The notes below the pieces were generated by a model. That model made no database searches, had not been told where the DNA came from, and saw only the letters and a program-made list of their open reading frames with translations. Source: Ideonella livida (GTDB lineage Bacteria; Pseudomonadota; Gammaproteobacteria; Burkholderiales; Burkholderiaceae_C). Taken from it: a stretch of DNA of 64,000 nt. Positions 29,748-38,447 of this stretch are shown one piece after another; positions within the stretch are counted from its first letter, which is position 1, and every line of letters starts with the position of its first letter. Where the stretch lies: the NCBI RefSeq assembly GCF_010499455.1, contig NZ_JAAGOH010000004.1:124001-188000 (forward strand), in the 5' to 3' direction. Position numbers and translations under genes: made by a program.

Positions 29748-31766
29748 TCAGGCGCCGGGGCGTGGCGCCGCCGGCCGCGTGCGGTAGAACTCGATGGGCT
29801 GGGCCGTGGCCGCAGCCAGCTTCTCCTCCCGACGAGCCTGCTGGATGACGTTCTTCCTGAGCCGCCCGACCACGTGCATCTCGCACGGCTTGCAGTCAAA
29901 GCGCAGGGTGTAGGTCTCGTCACCGTGGCGGATGGTCAACGGCTCGGCCTTGACCGTGCCTTGCACGCCGGTCACGCCCTTGGCCTGCTTGGGGCACAGG
30001 CTCAATGAATAGCGCACGCAGTGTTTGGTGATCATCAGGCTGGACTCGCCCAGGGCCTCGTGGCTCTCATAGGCGGCCTCGATGACCTGCACGCCGTGGC
30101 GGGCGTAGAAGTCGCGCGCCTTGCGGTTGTAGACGTTGGCCAGATAGCTCAGCGTGTCCTCGGGGTAGGGCACGGGCGGCTCCACCGGCGGGGTGGGGCG
30201 CAGGCGCTCGCGGCAGGCTTCACGCTCGGCCTCCAACGCGGCGATGGCCTCCCGGCGCAGCGCATTCAGGGCGCCAGCAGGCACGAACCAGGGCTGGCGC
30301 AGCGCCAGCGACACCTCGCGCGCCTCGAAGACCGTGGTGCCGAGCTTGGCCAGGCCCTCGCGCAGCGCGGCTTCGGCGCGCTCGGGCTGCTGGGCGGGCT
30401 GCAGCGCGTGGGACAGTGTGGCCTGGGCGTGGTGGCCGTCTTCGTCGGTGGCGCTCAGGCACAGGCCGTCGGCCGTCTCGGCCAGGTGCAGGTCCACCGC
30501 GATGCGGCGCTCGCTGCTGGCCTTGCGCAAGGTGCGCTCCCAGGCCATGTCGCGGTTTCGCATCAGCACGGTGCCCTTGCGCAGGTCAGTGAGTTGGGCC
30601 ACCGGTTCCTTGGGCTCCACACGGAAGCGGCTGGGCGCCTCGCCGGCCTCCAGCGCCTGGGCGGTGTTGATCTGCACGCCGCGCAGCTCGCCTTGCAGGT
30701 CGAACCAGGTGATGGAGTCGCCATTGTTCAAGGCACCCACGCCGTCTTCCAGTTGCACGTCCACGTGGCTGGCGCCCAGGCCCGTCACCCAGCCCAGCGG
30801 CAGGCCGGCGTGCTTGGGCGTGTCGAAGGCACCGATGTCGATCTGTCGGCCGTTGACGAAGTAGTCGGTGCTGCCGCGGTTGAAGTTGCGGTCCGGGTCG
30901 GGGGTGAAGAACAGGCGGGTGTGGCCGCTGCTGGCGCGGCGCAGGCCGGGGCGACCCTCCAGGACCTCGTCGAGCAGTTGACGGTAATGGGCGGTGATGT
31001 TCTTCACGTAGCCCATGTCCTTGTAGCGGCCCTCGATCTTGAAGCTGCGCACGCCTGCGTCCACCAGCGCGGCCAGGTTGGCCGACTGGTTGTTGTCCTT
31101 CATGGACAGCACATGCTTCTCGTGGGCCACGATGCGGCCCTGGGTGTCGGTCACCGTCCAGGGCAGGCGGCAGGCCTGGGAGCAGTCACCCCGGTTGGCG
31201 CTGCGGCCGGTGTGGGCGTGGCTGACATAGCACTGGCCGGAATAGGCCACGCACAGGGCGCCGTGGATGAAGAACTCGATGACCGTGTCGGGCAGGGCGC
31301 TGGCGATCTGCTGGATCTGCGGCAGCGTCAGCTCGCGGGCCAGCACAATCTGGTCAAACCCGCTTTGCGCCAGAAAGCGCGCCTTCTCCAGGGTGCGGAT
31401 GTCGCATTGCGTGGAGGCGTGCAGCTGCAGCGGTGGCAGGTCCATGGCCAGCAGGCCCATGTCCTGCACGATCAGGGCGTCGGCGCCGGCCCGGTGAACG
31501 TCCCAGGCCATCTGGCGGGCGGGCTCCAGCTCGTCGTCCCGCAGGATGGTGTTGAGCGTGACGAAGATCTTGGCGCCAAAGCGATGGGCATGCCGGCACA
31601 GGCGGTCGATGTCGGCCACCGAGTTGCCGGCTGAGGCGCGGGCGCCGAAGCCAGGGCCGCCGATGTAAACGGCGTCGGCCCCATGGTTGATGGCCTCGAT
31701 GCCGATGTCGGCATCGCGGGCCGGGGCCAGCAATTCAAGTTCCAGGGTTCGGCGCTTCGTCGTCAT
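29748..31766 (-). CDS. Peptidase U32 family protein, RlhA-like
   Basis: 672 residues. U32 proteins hydroxylate RNA pyrimidines rather than cleave proteins: RlhA (YdcP) acts on C2501 of 23S rRNA, TrhP (YegQ) on tRNA U34. The length and the C-terminal U32 extension favour the RlhA branch (about 650 residues; TrhP is about 450). Visible blocks are LLAPARD, NHGADAVYIGG, HASTQC, the signature EFFIHGALCVAYSGQCYVSH and four Cys in the central region (GDCSQACRLPW), plus KIEGRYK. Convergent with the transglutaminase gene; the stop codons are 9 bases apart. Confidence 0.9.
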   Translation of the reverse strand: MTTKRRTLELELLAPARDADIGIEAINHGADAVYIGGPGFGARASAGNSVADIDRLCRHAHRFGAKIFVTLNTILRDDELEPARQMAWDVHRAGADALIVQDMGLLAMDLPPLQLHASTQCDIRTLEKARFLAQSGFDQIVLARELTLPQIQQIASALPDTVIEFFIHGALCVAYSGQCYVSHAHTGRSANRGDCSQACRLPWTVTDTQGRIVAHEKHVLSMKDNNQSANLAALVDAGVRSFKIEGRYKDMGYVKNITAHYRQLLDEVLEGRPGLRRASSGHTRLFFTPDPDRNFNRGSTDYFVNGRQIDIGAFDTPKHAGLPLGWVTGLGASHVDVQLEDGVGALNNGDSITWFDLQGELRGVQINTAQALEAGEAPSRFRVEPKEPVAQLTDLRKGTVLMRNRDMAWERTLRKASSERRIAVDLHLAETADGLCLSATDEDGHHAQATLSHALQPAQQPERAEAALREGLAKLGTTVFEAREVSLALRQPWFVPAGALNALRREAIAALEAEREACRERLRPTPPVEPPVPYPEDTLSYLANVYNRKARDFYARHGVQVIEAAYESHEALGESSLMITKHCVRYSLSLCPKQAKGVTGVQGTVKAEPLTIRHGDETYTLRFDCKPCEMHVVGRLRKNVIQQARREEKLAAATAQPIEFYRTRPAAPRPGA

Positions 31767-31828
31767 GGGCGCGAATGGTACCGACCCCCTGACCCCGGCG
31801 CTGCCGGCCAGGGGGATGCCCTGGCGCT

Positions 31829-32455
31829 TCAGCCCTTGACGGTGGCCAGCAGCCGGGCCGAAGCCGCGTCGAAATGGGCGCGCAGCTCGGCGTAGGAGTG
31901 GTTCACCGGAAACTGCGGGAACTTCTCGACGATGGAGGCTGGGGGGTGGATGAAGAAGCCGGCGTCGGCCGCGCTCAGCATGCCGGTGTCGTTGTAGCTG
32001 TCACCGGCGGCCATGACCTGGAAGTTCAAGCTCTTCAGGGCGTTGACGGCGTGGCGCTTCTGGTCGGGCTGGCGCAACTTGTAGTCACGCACAAAGCCGG
32101 CGTCGTCGATCACCAGCTTGTGGCAGAACAGGGTGGGGCGGCCCAGCTGCTTCATCAGCGGGTCGGCAAACTCGTAGAAGGTGTCCGACAGGATGATGAC
32201 CTGGAACTTCTCGCGCAGGCCATCGAGGAAAGCCTTGGCGCCTTCCATGGGCGACATGCTGGCGATCACAGCCTGGATATCAGCCAGCTTCAGCCCGTGC
32301 TGGGCCAGCAGGTCGATGCGGAAGCGCATCAGTTTGTCGTAGTCCGGCTCATCGCGGGTGGTGCGCGAGAACTCGGGGATGCCGGTGCGCTTGGAAAATT
32401 CGATCCAGATTTCCGGAACGAGCACGCCTTCGAGGTCGAGGCAGACGACTTGCAT
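31829..32455 (-). CDS. thrH: Phosphoserine phosphatase / homoserine phosphotransferase ThrH
   Basis: HAD-superfamily enzyme, 208 residues. Motif I CLDLEGVLVPE has the nucleophile Asp and the following Asp-to-Glu change (DxE) seen in ThrH; motif II is ILSDTF, motif III K in RQPDQKRH, motif IV AAGDSYNDTGML. ThrH of Pseudomonas removes phosphate from phosphoserine and can pass it to homoserine. The hom and thrC genes are far away (54.6-57.3 kb), so this is an accessory route to serine or threonine. Located 62 bases upstream of the U32 gene, same strand. Confidence 0.93.
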   Translation of the reverse strand: MQVVCLDLEGVLVPEIWIEFSKRTGIPEFSRTTRDEPDYDKLMRFRIDLLAQHGLKLADIQAVIASMSPMEGAKAFLDGLREKFQVIILSDTFYEFADPLMKQLGRPTLFCHKLVIDDAGFVRDYKLRQPDQKRHAVNALKSLNFQVMAAGDSYNDTGMLSAADAGFFIHPPASIVEKFPQFPVNHSYAELRAHFDAASARLLATVKG

Positions 32456-32572
32456 GGATGGGCTCCAATACGGCGGCCCCGTCAGGGCGGGGCGGGCAGG
32501 GGGTCTGGGCCGACGGCAGGGGGCCGGCGGCGAACGGCGGGCATCCTACCGCAGGGCCCCGGCCCGACGGAC

Positions 32573-34837
32573 TCAGACGGCCCGCACCCTGACGGGCACG
32601 CCGGACAGCACTGAGGTGCCCGAGATCGGGTCACGCGCCTGGGCGCTCATCAGGGCATTGAGGTTGACCCCGGGGCGCCGGGCGGCCGTGGCCAGTTGGG
32701 TGCCCGGCAGGTCATGGCCCCAGCCGTGGGGCAGGCTCACCACGCCCGGGCGCAAGGCGTCGTGCAGCGCCAGGGGCACTTGCAGCCAGGCCTGCTCATC
32801 CAGGCCGCCATGGCCGATGGCCACGGTCTGCCCGGGCTGCAGGCCACGCGCCGCGGCATCTTGCGGGTGCATCCACAACACGCAACGCACCGGCCCCTTG
32901 GCCAGCACGGGCAGGTTGTGCATCCAGCTGTTGTTGCTGCGCACCTCGCGCCGGCCCACCAGCCACAATGCATCGGCGGCAGGCTCAGGCTGGGTCAGCG
33001 CCAGGGCCAGATCGTCCACCAGAGACGGCGGCGCGGCCTCGATGGCGCCGCTGGGCGTGCGCAGCAGCGCCGGCAGGCGCGGGGTCAAGGGGCCCAGGTC
33101 CAGGCCTGCCGGGGCTTGGGCCACCTGAGCCAGGGTCAGGCCGTGTGGGCGCTGGCCAAATCGGTCGCCCCAAGGGCCGGTGCGCAGCGCCAGGTCCACC
33201 AAGCGCTCAGGCCCGGACCAGGTACTGAGCGGCCGTGCCATGGCAGCGACGTCAGGCAGCTGGGGGTCAGCGACACGGGCGCCGCGCAGATCCTTGTCCA
33301 GCAGTTGATCGTCCAGCGCGGCCAGGTCGGCATCGGCGCCCAGGCCGCTCAAGATCGCTTGCAAGCGCAGCAGCAGCTGCCATTCAGGGGGATGGTCGGT
33401 GGGCGCTGGCAGCACCGGGGCGCTGTAGCGCGCGTGGTGGCGGTGGCTGAGCTGGCCAAAGGCCACGTCGTAGTGGCCATCTTCCAGCGGCGAGCGGCCG
33501 GGCAGCACCACGTCAGCGTGGCGGGTCGTCTCGTTGAGGTAGATGTCCACACTGACCATGAAGTCCAACCCCTCGAGCGCCTGGGCCAGCTGGGCACCGC
33601 GTGGCGCGGACAACACCGGGTTGGTGCCCACGGAGATCAGCGCCCGGATCTGGCCCGGCCCCGGGGTCAGGATCTCCTCGGCCAGCAGGGACACCGGCAG
33701 CTCCCCCAGCACCTCGGGCGCGCCGCTGACGCGGCTGTGGTGGCGGCCGGTACGCACGCCGCGACCCCGTCCGGGCGGGCCCTGGGTGTTGGCGGCAAAG
33801 GCGGCGGCCTGCGGGAACATGGCACCGCCGGGCTCGTCCAGGTGTCCGGTGAGCAGGTTGACCAGATCGATCAGCCAGCTGTTGACCGTGCCAAAGCGCT
33901 GGGTGCAGGTGCCGATGCGGCCATAGAGGCACGCCTGGGGCGCCTGCGCCAAGGCCTGGGCCAGGGCGCGCACCTGATCGGCGGGAATGCCGGTGTGGCG
34001 CTCGGCCAGGGCGGCGGTGAAGGGCTCGACGGCGGCCCGCACCGCGTCCAGCCCCTGCACCCAGGGGCCCAGGCGGCCCAGCCGTACCCGGTCGGTGGTG
34101 AACAGTTCACGCACCAGGGCGGCGAGCAGGAACACATCGCTCCCCGGGCGAAGAGACAGGTGCTCATCGGCCATCTCGGCGGTCTCGGTCCGGCGGGGGT
34201 CGATCACCACCAGGCGACCACCCCGGGACCGCAAGGCCTTGGCCCGCTGGCGGAAGTCGGGCACGGTCCACATGCTGCCGTGGCTGACCGCCGGGTTGGC
34301 GCCTAGCACCACCAGCAGCTGGCAGCGGTCGATGTCCGGCACGGCCACGCTGAAACCGTGGCCGAACATCAGACCGGACTGCAGCTGCTTGGGCATCTGG
34401 TCCAAGGTGGAAGCCGAGAAGATGTTTCGGGTGCCCGCCGCCCGCGCCAGACGGGCGAAGTACAGCAACAAGCCCATCTTGTGCACCACCGGATTGCCCG
34501 CCACCAGGCCCAGGGCGTCGGCCCCGTGGGTCTGCAGCAGGGGAGGCAGGTGCTGGCCGATGTGTGCAAAGGCCTCGTCCCAGGTGGCGGCCTGCAGGCG
34601 TCCATCACGCCGCACCAGGGGCGTTCGCAGCCGGTCCGGGTCTTCATGGAGGTCTTTCAGCGCCACGCCCTTGGGGCACAGGTAGCCTCGGCTGAAAGGG
34701 TCTTCGTCGGCGCCACGCACCCGCACGACGCGCGGGGTGGGGCCGTCGCGGTCGGCCACGTCGACCCACAGGCCGCAGCAGGCCTCACACAGGGGGCAGA
34801 TGCGGTAGTGGCGTGACGTTGAGGCAGCGGTGGACAT
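32573..34837 (-). CDS. Molybdopterin oxidoreductase family protein
   Basis: 754 residues. It starts with a four-Cys [4Fe-4S] site (RICPLCEACCG, then YLCPKG), followed by the bis-MGD binding domains: LGANPAVSHGS, VIDPRRTETA, LRPGSDVFLLAAL, and a C-terminal MGD-binding barrel ending NALMSAQARDPISGTSVL. No twin-arginine signal, so cytoplasmic. The family contains formate dehydrogenase, nitrate reductase and many uncharacterised enzymes; no partner subunits (FeS or diaphorase genes) are adjacent, so the substrate cannot be named. Cofactor genes are supplied elsewhere in the window (51.9-54.6 and 62.5-63.6 kb). Confidence 0.88.
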   Translation of the reverse strand: MSTAASTSRHYRICPLCEACCGLWVDVADRDGPTPRVVRVRGADEDPFSRGYLCPKGVALKDLHEDPDRLRTPLVRRDGRLQAATWDEAFAHIGQHLPPLLQTHGADALGLVAGNPVVHKMGLLLYFARLARAAGTRNIFSASTLDQMPKQLQSGLMFGHGFSVAVPDIDRCQLLVVLGANPAVSHGSMWTVPDFRQRAKALRSRGGRLVVIDPRRTETAEMADEHLSLRPGSDVFLLAALVRELFTTDRVRLGRLGPWVQGLDAVRAAVEPFTAALAERHTGIPADQVRALAQALAQAPQACLYGRIGTCTQRFGTVNSWLIDLVNLLTGHLDEPGGAMFPQAAAFAANTQGPPGRGRGVRTGRHHSRVSGAPEVLGELPVSLLAEEILTPGPGQIRALISVGTNPVLSAPRGAQLAQALEGLDFMVSVDIYLNETTRHADVVLPGRSPLEDGHYDVAFGQLSHRHHARYSAPVLPAPTDHPPEWQLLLRLQAILSGLGADADLAALDDQLLDKDLRGARVADPQLPDVAAMARPLSTWSGPERLVDLALRTGPWGDRFGQRPHGLTLAQVAQAPAGLDLGPLTPRLPALLRTPSGAIEAAPPSLVDDLALALTQPEPAADALWLVGRREVRSNNSWMHNLPVLAKGPVRCVLWMHPQDAAARGLQPGQTVAIGHGGLDEQAWLQVPLALHDALRPGVVSLPHGWGHDLPGTQLATAARRPGVNLNALMSAQARDPISGTSVLSGVPVRVRAV

Positions 34838-34935
34838 GGTGGACTCCAGCCAGAGGATGCCCGGGCATGATGCGCGGCACCCGCGGCGCCCGCCGTCATG
34901 TGCGGGACGCCTGGCCCAGGGGTTTGCCCCGAGTC

Positions 34936-35427
34936 TCAGCTCACCACGTAGGCCGCCGCGGCCGTCGCGATGAGAACGCCGGCATCGCTGGTCAGCCGCA
35001 TCAGCGTCGAGCCCACACGCCCCCCCAGCCGGGTGACTTCGGCCGTGGCCTGAAAGTGCTGCCCGATGCCTTGCCGCAGGAAATCCACGCGCATGTCGAT
35101 GGTGCCCATGCGGCCAAAACGGTGCATCACCTGGTCGGCGGTCTCCTCGCCGTGCTTGTCGGCGATGGCGGTCATCAAGGCGGCGGCACCCACCACATCC
35201 AGTACGCTGGAGATGACACCGCCGTGCAGCCGCCCGTACAGGAAGTGGCCCACCAGTGCCGGCCGCATGTCAAAGCGCAGCACCGGCGCTCCCGGGGCCA
35301 GCGAGACCACCTGCAACCCCAGGGTTTGGTTGAAAGTGATGCGCTGTTCAAACAACTCCACCAAAGCCCGGTCCAGCCGCTGCTGCTCTTCGGGTGGCCG
35401 GCGGGGGCTGAGGGGTGACGGGCTCAT
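34936..35427 (-). CDS. Hotdog-fold thioesterase (PaaI/YiiD-C type)
   Basis: 163 residues from ATG 35427 (MSPSPLSPRRP). The hotdog core is recognisable by VGHFLYGRLHGGVISSVLDV (active-site HGG and following Asp in the long helix) and the strand TIDMRVDFLRQG. The N-terminal 25 residues are charged. No CoA substrate can be assigned. It lies 98 bases upstream of the molybdopterin oxidoreductase, same strand. An alternative start at 35481 adds 18 residues. Confidence 0.85.
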   Translation of the reverse strand: MSPSPLSPRRPPEEQQRLDRALVELFEQRITFNQTLGLQVVSLAPGAPVLRFDMRPALVGHFLYGRLHGGVISSVLDVVGAAALMTAIADKHGEETADQVMHRFGRMGTIDMRVDFLRQGIGQHFQATAEVTRLGGRVGSTLMRLTSDAGVLIATAAAAYVVS

Positions 35428-35560
35428 GGTCGTGAGGTTAACGCCTCCGACCTGTACCTGAAGGCGCCGGGGCGACAGCACCGGGTTGACGCCGCCACCC
35501 CCCGCCCAAAGGAGCCTTCGCGGGCCACATCAGACCAGCTTGCGCCGATGCGCCACGGCC

Positions 35561-36829
35561 TCAGGCCCCGGTCGGGTCGTCGCCGGTGGTGGCGTCATGT
35601 CGGGTGTCGTCGTCCACGTGGAGGTAGAGCGCCGTGGTCTCCAATGAGGCGTGACGCAGATTGCGCTGGATGAAGCGCAGATCGGTGCCCGCATCGGCCT
35701 GGAAGGTGGCCGCCGTGTGTCGCAGCCAGTGGGTGGAGGCCCGCTGCAGGCGATGGGCCCCGGCCGGGTCCTGCGGCGCCAGGGCCTCGGCAGCCTCGGT
35801 GCACAGGCCTTTGACGATCAGGTAGACCGCTGTCGGGGTGAGTGCCCGCGGCTTGCCCGAGAGCGGCAGGATCAGGGGCGTGGTCTCTTGTGGCGCTGGC
35901 AACGCGCTGAGCCCGTGGCCCTGCCGGTAGCGGGCCAGGTCGGCCATCAAGCTGGCCGAGACCGGCACCTCCCCTTGCAGCCCCCCCTTGCCGAGCACCC
36001 GCAGCCACCATCGCCCGCGGCGGCGGCTGAGGTGGCCGGCCTGCGCCGCCGCAGCCTCCGCCGCACGCAGGCCGGTGCCCTGCAGGAATCGCAGCGTCCA
36101 GCGGGCACGTTCCAGCCGGACCTGCTCCCGGCGCGCCTGCGCCGCGTCCGGCTTGGCCTGGATCGGATCCACAGGGGCAGCCTCCACCGGCAACGCCAGT
36201 CGCCCGTCCACCCAGCGCATCAGCCAGTGCCAAGTCTGCGGCTCCAGGTAGCGGTCCACCAGTTGGTCCCGCCCCTGGGGGCCGCCACGGCGCGCCCGCC
36301 GCATGGCCAGGGGATTCACCGCCAGGTAGCCGCCGGCACTCAGATAGGCGAACAGCCCGGCCAGCACGCCCATGGCATGCCGCAGGCTGGCCGGGGAGAG
36401 CGGGCCAGCCAGCAAGCGACGGCCACCGCCGCGCCGAGGCTGCCGGGGATCGCACCAGTCGGCCGGCGGATCGGCCAGAAAGCGCTCATAGGCCAACAAG
36501 TCGGCCCGGTCCAGGCTGGAAAGCGGCTTGGCGCGCTGGTGCCAGGCCCAGCACATCAACCGCTCCGCCTCCTTGCGATAGGACCGCAAGGTGTGGGGCG
36601 ACCCGGCGTGCTCGGCCAGCCAGGTCCGCACAGCATCCACATCGCGCTCCGCATGCAGCCAGCGCGGGCCTTCAGGCGCACGGTTGGTGCCCGGGGTCTG
36701 GTCCAGCAGGTCCAGTGCCCGCGCCAGGTCCTCCAGCGTAGGGGGCAGGGCCATGACCTGCCCGTTTGCCGCGAGCGGAGCAGGCAAGGGAACGGCGTCG
36801 GCGTCATCAACAGCGGCGGGAAGGGTCAT
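35561..36829 (-). CDS. Tyrosine-type site-specific recombinase/integrase
   Basis: 422 residues from ATG 36829. The N-terminal SAM-like core-binding domain (about 60-170) has HTLRSYRKEAERLMCW and ADLLAYERFL. The catalytic domain has Arg-I in GTGLRAAEA, Lys in GKGGLQGEVPV, HxxR in HWLRHTAATF, and His plus the nucleophile Tyr in RHASLETTALYLHV, where the usual LGH is LRH. All catalytic residues are therefore present. An earlier ATG at 36871 would encode 14 Ile/Thr-rich residues from the AT-rich intergenic region and is less likely. It is divergent from a KfrA-like gene. A dif-like 28-bp sequence lies 1.2 kb away. No phage or conjugation genes surround it. Confidence 0.9.
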   Translation of the reverse strand: MTLPAAVDDADAVPLPAPLAANGQVMALPPTLEDLARALDLLDQTPGTNRAPEGPRWLHAERDVDAVRTWLAEHAGSPHTLRSYRKEAERLMCWAWHQRAKPLSSLDRADLLAYERFLADPPADWCDPRQPRRGGGRRLLAGPLSPASLRHAMGVLAGLFAYLSAGGYLAVNPLAMRRARRGGPQGRDQLVDRYLEPQTWHWLMRWVDGRLALPVEAAPVDPIQAKPDAAQARREQVRLERARWTLRFLQGTGLRAAEAAAAQAGHLSRRRGRWWLRVLGKGGLQGEVPVSASLMADLARYRQGHGLSALPAPQETTPLILPLSGKPRALTPTAVYLIVKGLCTEAAEALAPQDPAGAHRLQRASTHWLRHTAATFQADAGTDLRFIQRNLRHASLETTALYLHVDDDTRHDATTGDDPTGA

Positions 36830-36934
36830 GGCACCAATATTTTTGATAATCAGAGTAATCGTAAAAATCATACCTGAATCATTACCTGTATAACGTGATA
36901 CGCTTCTAAATTACACATCAATAGGAAGCCATGC
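36830..36934. promoter_or_regulatory. AT-rich divergent control region of recombinase and KfrA-like gene
   Basis: About 105 bases strikingly AT-rich against the GC-rich surroundings. It contains an imperfect tandem repeat, AATCATACCTG (36866-36876) followed directly by AATCATTACCTG (36877-36888), and a near-perfect 14-bp palindrome GTATAACGTGATAC (36888-36901, one mismatched pair). AGGA at 36923-36926 serves the KfrA-like ATG at 36935. These elements are plausible operators for the KfrA-like protein. Confidence 0.7.
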
Positions 36935-37960
36935 ATGAGCCGCCCCACCGACACCCGAGCCCGCACCCGCGAGGTGGCCCAGCGCTGGCTGGGGCAGGGC
37001 AGACTGCCCCATGAAGTGACGGTGGACCTCGTGCGGCAGGAGATCCAGCAAGGCAGCCGCACCACCATCAACGAAGAGCTGCGTGCCTGGCGCCTGGAGG
37101 TGTCGCGCAGTGCCACCTTGGCCCTGCCAGCGCTGCCGCCCCCCTTGGGCCAGGCCATCCAGGCCCTGTGGGTCCAGGCTGTTGACCTGTCCCGGTCGGA
37201 ACTCACCCAGGAACGAGAGGCCCTGGCGATGTCTCGTGAGCAGTGGCAGGCCGAACGGGACCAGGCCCGCCAGGCCTGCACGGTCATGGAGCAGCGCCTG
37301 CGCGATCTGGAGGCCGGTCAACAGACGCTCCAAGAGTCCCTGCAGTCGGCGGAGACCGCCCTGGCCCACGAGCGACAGGAACGACGCCTGCTTCAGGACC
37401 GGCTGGAGGCGTCCCGCCAGCAGCGCGATGCGGAGCGCCAACAGGCCCTAGATCGGGAACAAGCGCTGACGCAGTTCCACCAGCAGGCCTTGGAGGCGCA
37501 CCAACGCCAGACCCAGACACGGGAGTCGGAGTACCGGGCGGAGGTGTCCCGCATCACCGAACGGATGGAGTCCGTGCAGCGGCATGTGCTGCGCCAGCTG
37601 GAAGAATCCCGCGAGCAGCTGCGCAAGTGGGAACAGCAGACGCAGCTGCTGCAGCGGGAGCTGGACAAGACTCGCCAACAAGCGGAGGACATGCGCCGGG
37701 AAGCGTCTGCCCAGCAGGCGCAGGCGCAGGCTCGCCATGAAGTCCAGCAAAACAGCCTGAAGGAAGAGGCCCGGCGCTGGCGCGACCAGGCCGTGGCCGC
37801 TGAGGCGGCACGCCAGGCCGCCCAAGAGGCGCTGGCCGGGCACCTGAACAAACCAGCGAGCGCGCCGCCAAATCCAGCGCGCCAGACCTGCCGGGACCGG
37901 GCAGCCCGACGTCGGGAGCGCCTTTCACGCCCGGCGCAGGCGCACGGAGAAACGGCCTGA
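36935..37960 (+). CDS. KfrA-like coiled-coil DNA-binding protein
   Basis: 341 residues. The N-terminal 60 or so (RTREVAQRWLGQGRLPHEVT, then VDLVRQEIQQGS-RTTINEEL) resembles the KfrA N-terminal helix-turn-helix domain of IncP-type plasmids. Residues about 85-320 are an almost uninterrupted heptad-rich coiled coil, high in Gln, Glu, Arg and Ala and poor in Gly/Pro. The last 40 residues are basic and Pro-rich. KfrA proteins bind their own promoter and form long filaments that aid plasmid segregation. Here the gene is chromosomal and paired with a tyrosine recombinase, so a role in controlling it or organising DNA is an inference. Confidence 0.82.
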   Translation: MSRPTDTRARTREVAQRWLGQGRLPHEVTVDLVRQEIQQGSRTTINEELRAWRLEVSRSATLALPALPPPLGQAIQALWVQAVDLSRSELTQEREALAMSREQWQAERDQARQACTVMEQRLRDLEAGQQTLQESLQSAETALAHERQERRLLQDRLEASRQQRDAERQQALDREQALTQFHQQALEAHQRQTQTRESEYRAEVSRITERMESVQRHVLRQLEESREQLRKWEQQTQLLQRELDKTRQQAEDMRREASAQQAQAQARHEVQQNSLKEEARRWRDQAVAAEAARQAAQEALAGHLNKPASAPPNPARQTCRDRAARRRERLSRPAQAHGETA

Positions 37961-38061
37961 GCGGCAAGGGCCGCTGCCGGCGCGGGCATCAATCGCCCGA
38001 GAAGCACCCAGGCGCGGACGACGTGGTGCTGCTCGAGGCAAGCGTTGGCCATCCCTCAAAA

Positions 38062-38089
38062 ATTTGACATAACAAACATTGTCGGAATT
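38062..38089 (-). other. dif-like XerC/XerD recombination site candidate
   Basis: Read on the minus strand, an 11-base arm AATTCCGACAA, a 6-base centre TGTTTG and an 11-base arm TTATGTCAAAT. The right arm differs from the E. coli XerD arm (TTATGTTAAAT) at one base. Over all 28 positions I count 19 matches to E. coli dif and about 21 to the neisserial dif as I remember it. The same bases also read as a plus-strand TTGACA-N17-ATTAAA promoter, an alternative explanation. It lies 101 bases after the KfrA-like gene. Confidence 0.5.
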
Positions 38090-38161
38090 AAATCTGCCAA
38101 CCTCTGCGCGAGCGGCGGCGCGAGGGAATGCTGCAGCCCAGGCGATAGGCACACAGAAATG

Positions 38162-38189
38162 AAAAAAGCCGTTGATCAACAACGGCTTA
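38162..38189 (-). terminator. Terminator of tRNA-Pro
   Basis: Minus strand AAGCCGTTG-TTGAT-CAACGGCTT followed by TTTT, starting 4 bases after the CCA end of the tRNA. Confidence 0.92.
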
Positions 38190-38191
38190 CT

Positions 38192-38269
<78 letters not shown>

Positions 38270-38281
38270 ACGAAGCCCGCC

Positions 38282-38287
38282 AGTATA
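38282..38287 (-). promoter_or_regulatory. -10 element of tRNA-Pro
   Basis: Minus-strand TATACT ending 12 bases before the mature 5' end of the tRNA; a start near 38275 would give a very short 5' leader. No consensus -35. Confidence 0.6.
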
Positions 38288-38447
38288 GCGTAGTTGCGTC
38301 AGTCTTTGGCTGGCGCGCGCCACCTGCCGAAAGTCCCTCGGCTACCATTGCAGCCCTTTCGAGGGAGCGGGCCGCCAACGGCGGCCTGGTACTTCCGTCC
38401 GCCGCGACACCCCAGAACTCGCCCGCCGCTGCCGCCGGGCTGACGTC

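Noticed and set aside
36842-36860. A second dif-like site in the recombinase/KfrA intergenic region
   Set aside because: Only the outer arm (TTATCAAAAAT) matches reasonably; the centre and other arm are poor, and AT-rich sequence gives such matches by chance.
36829-36871. Upstream ATG at 36871 as the recombinase start
   Set aside because: The 14 extra residues are encoded by the AT-rich control region, unlike the codon use of the gene, and would cover the repeats.
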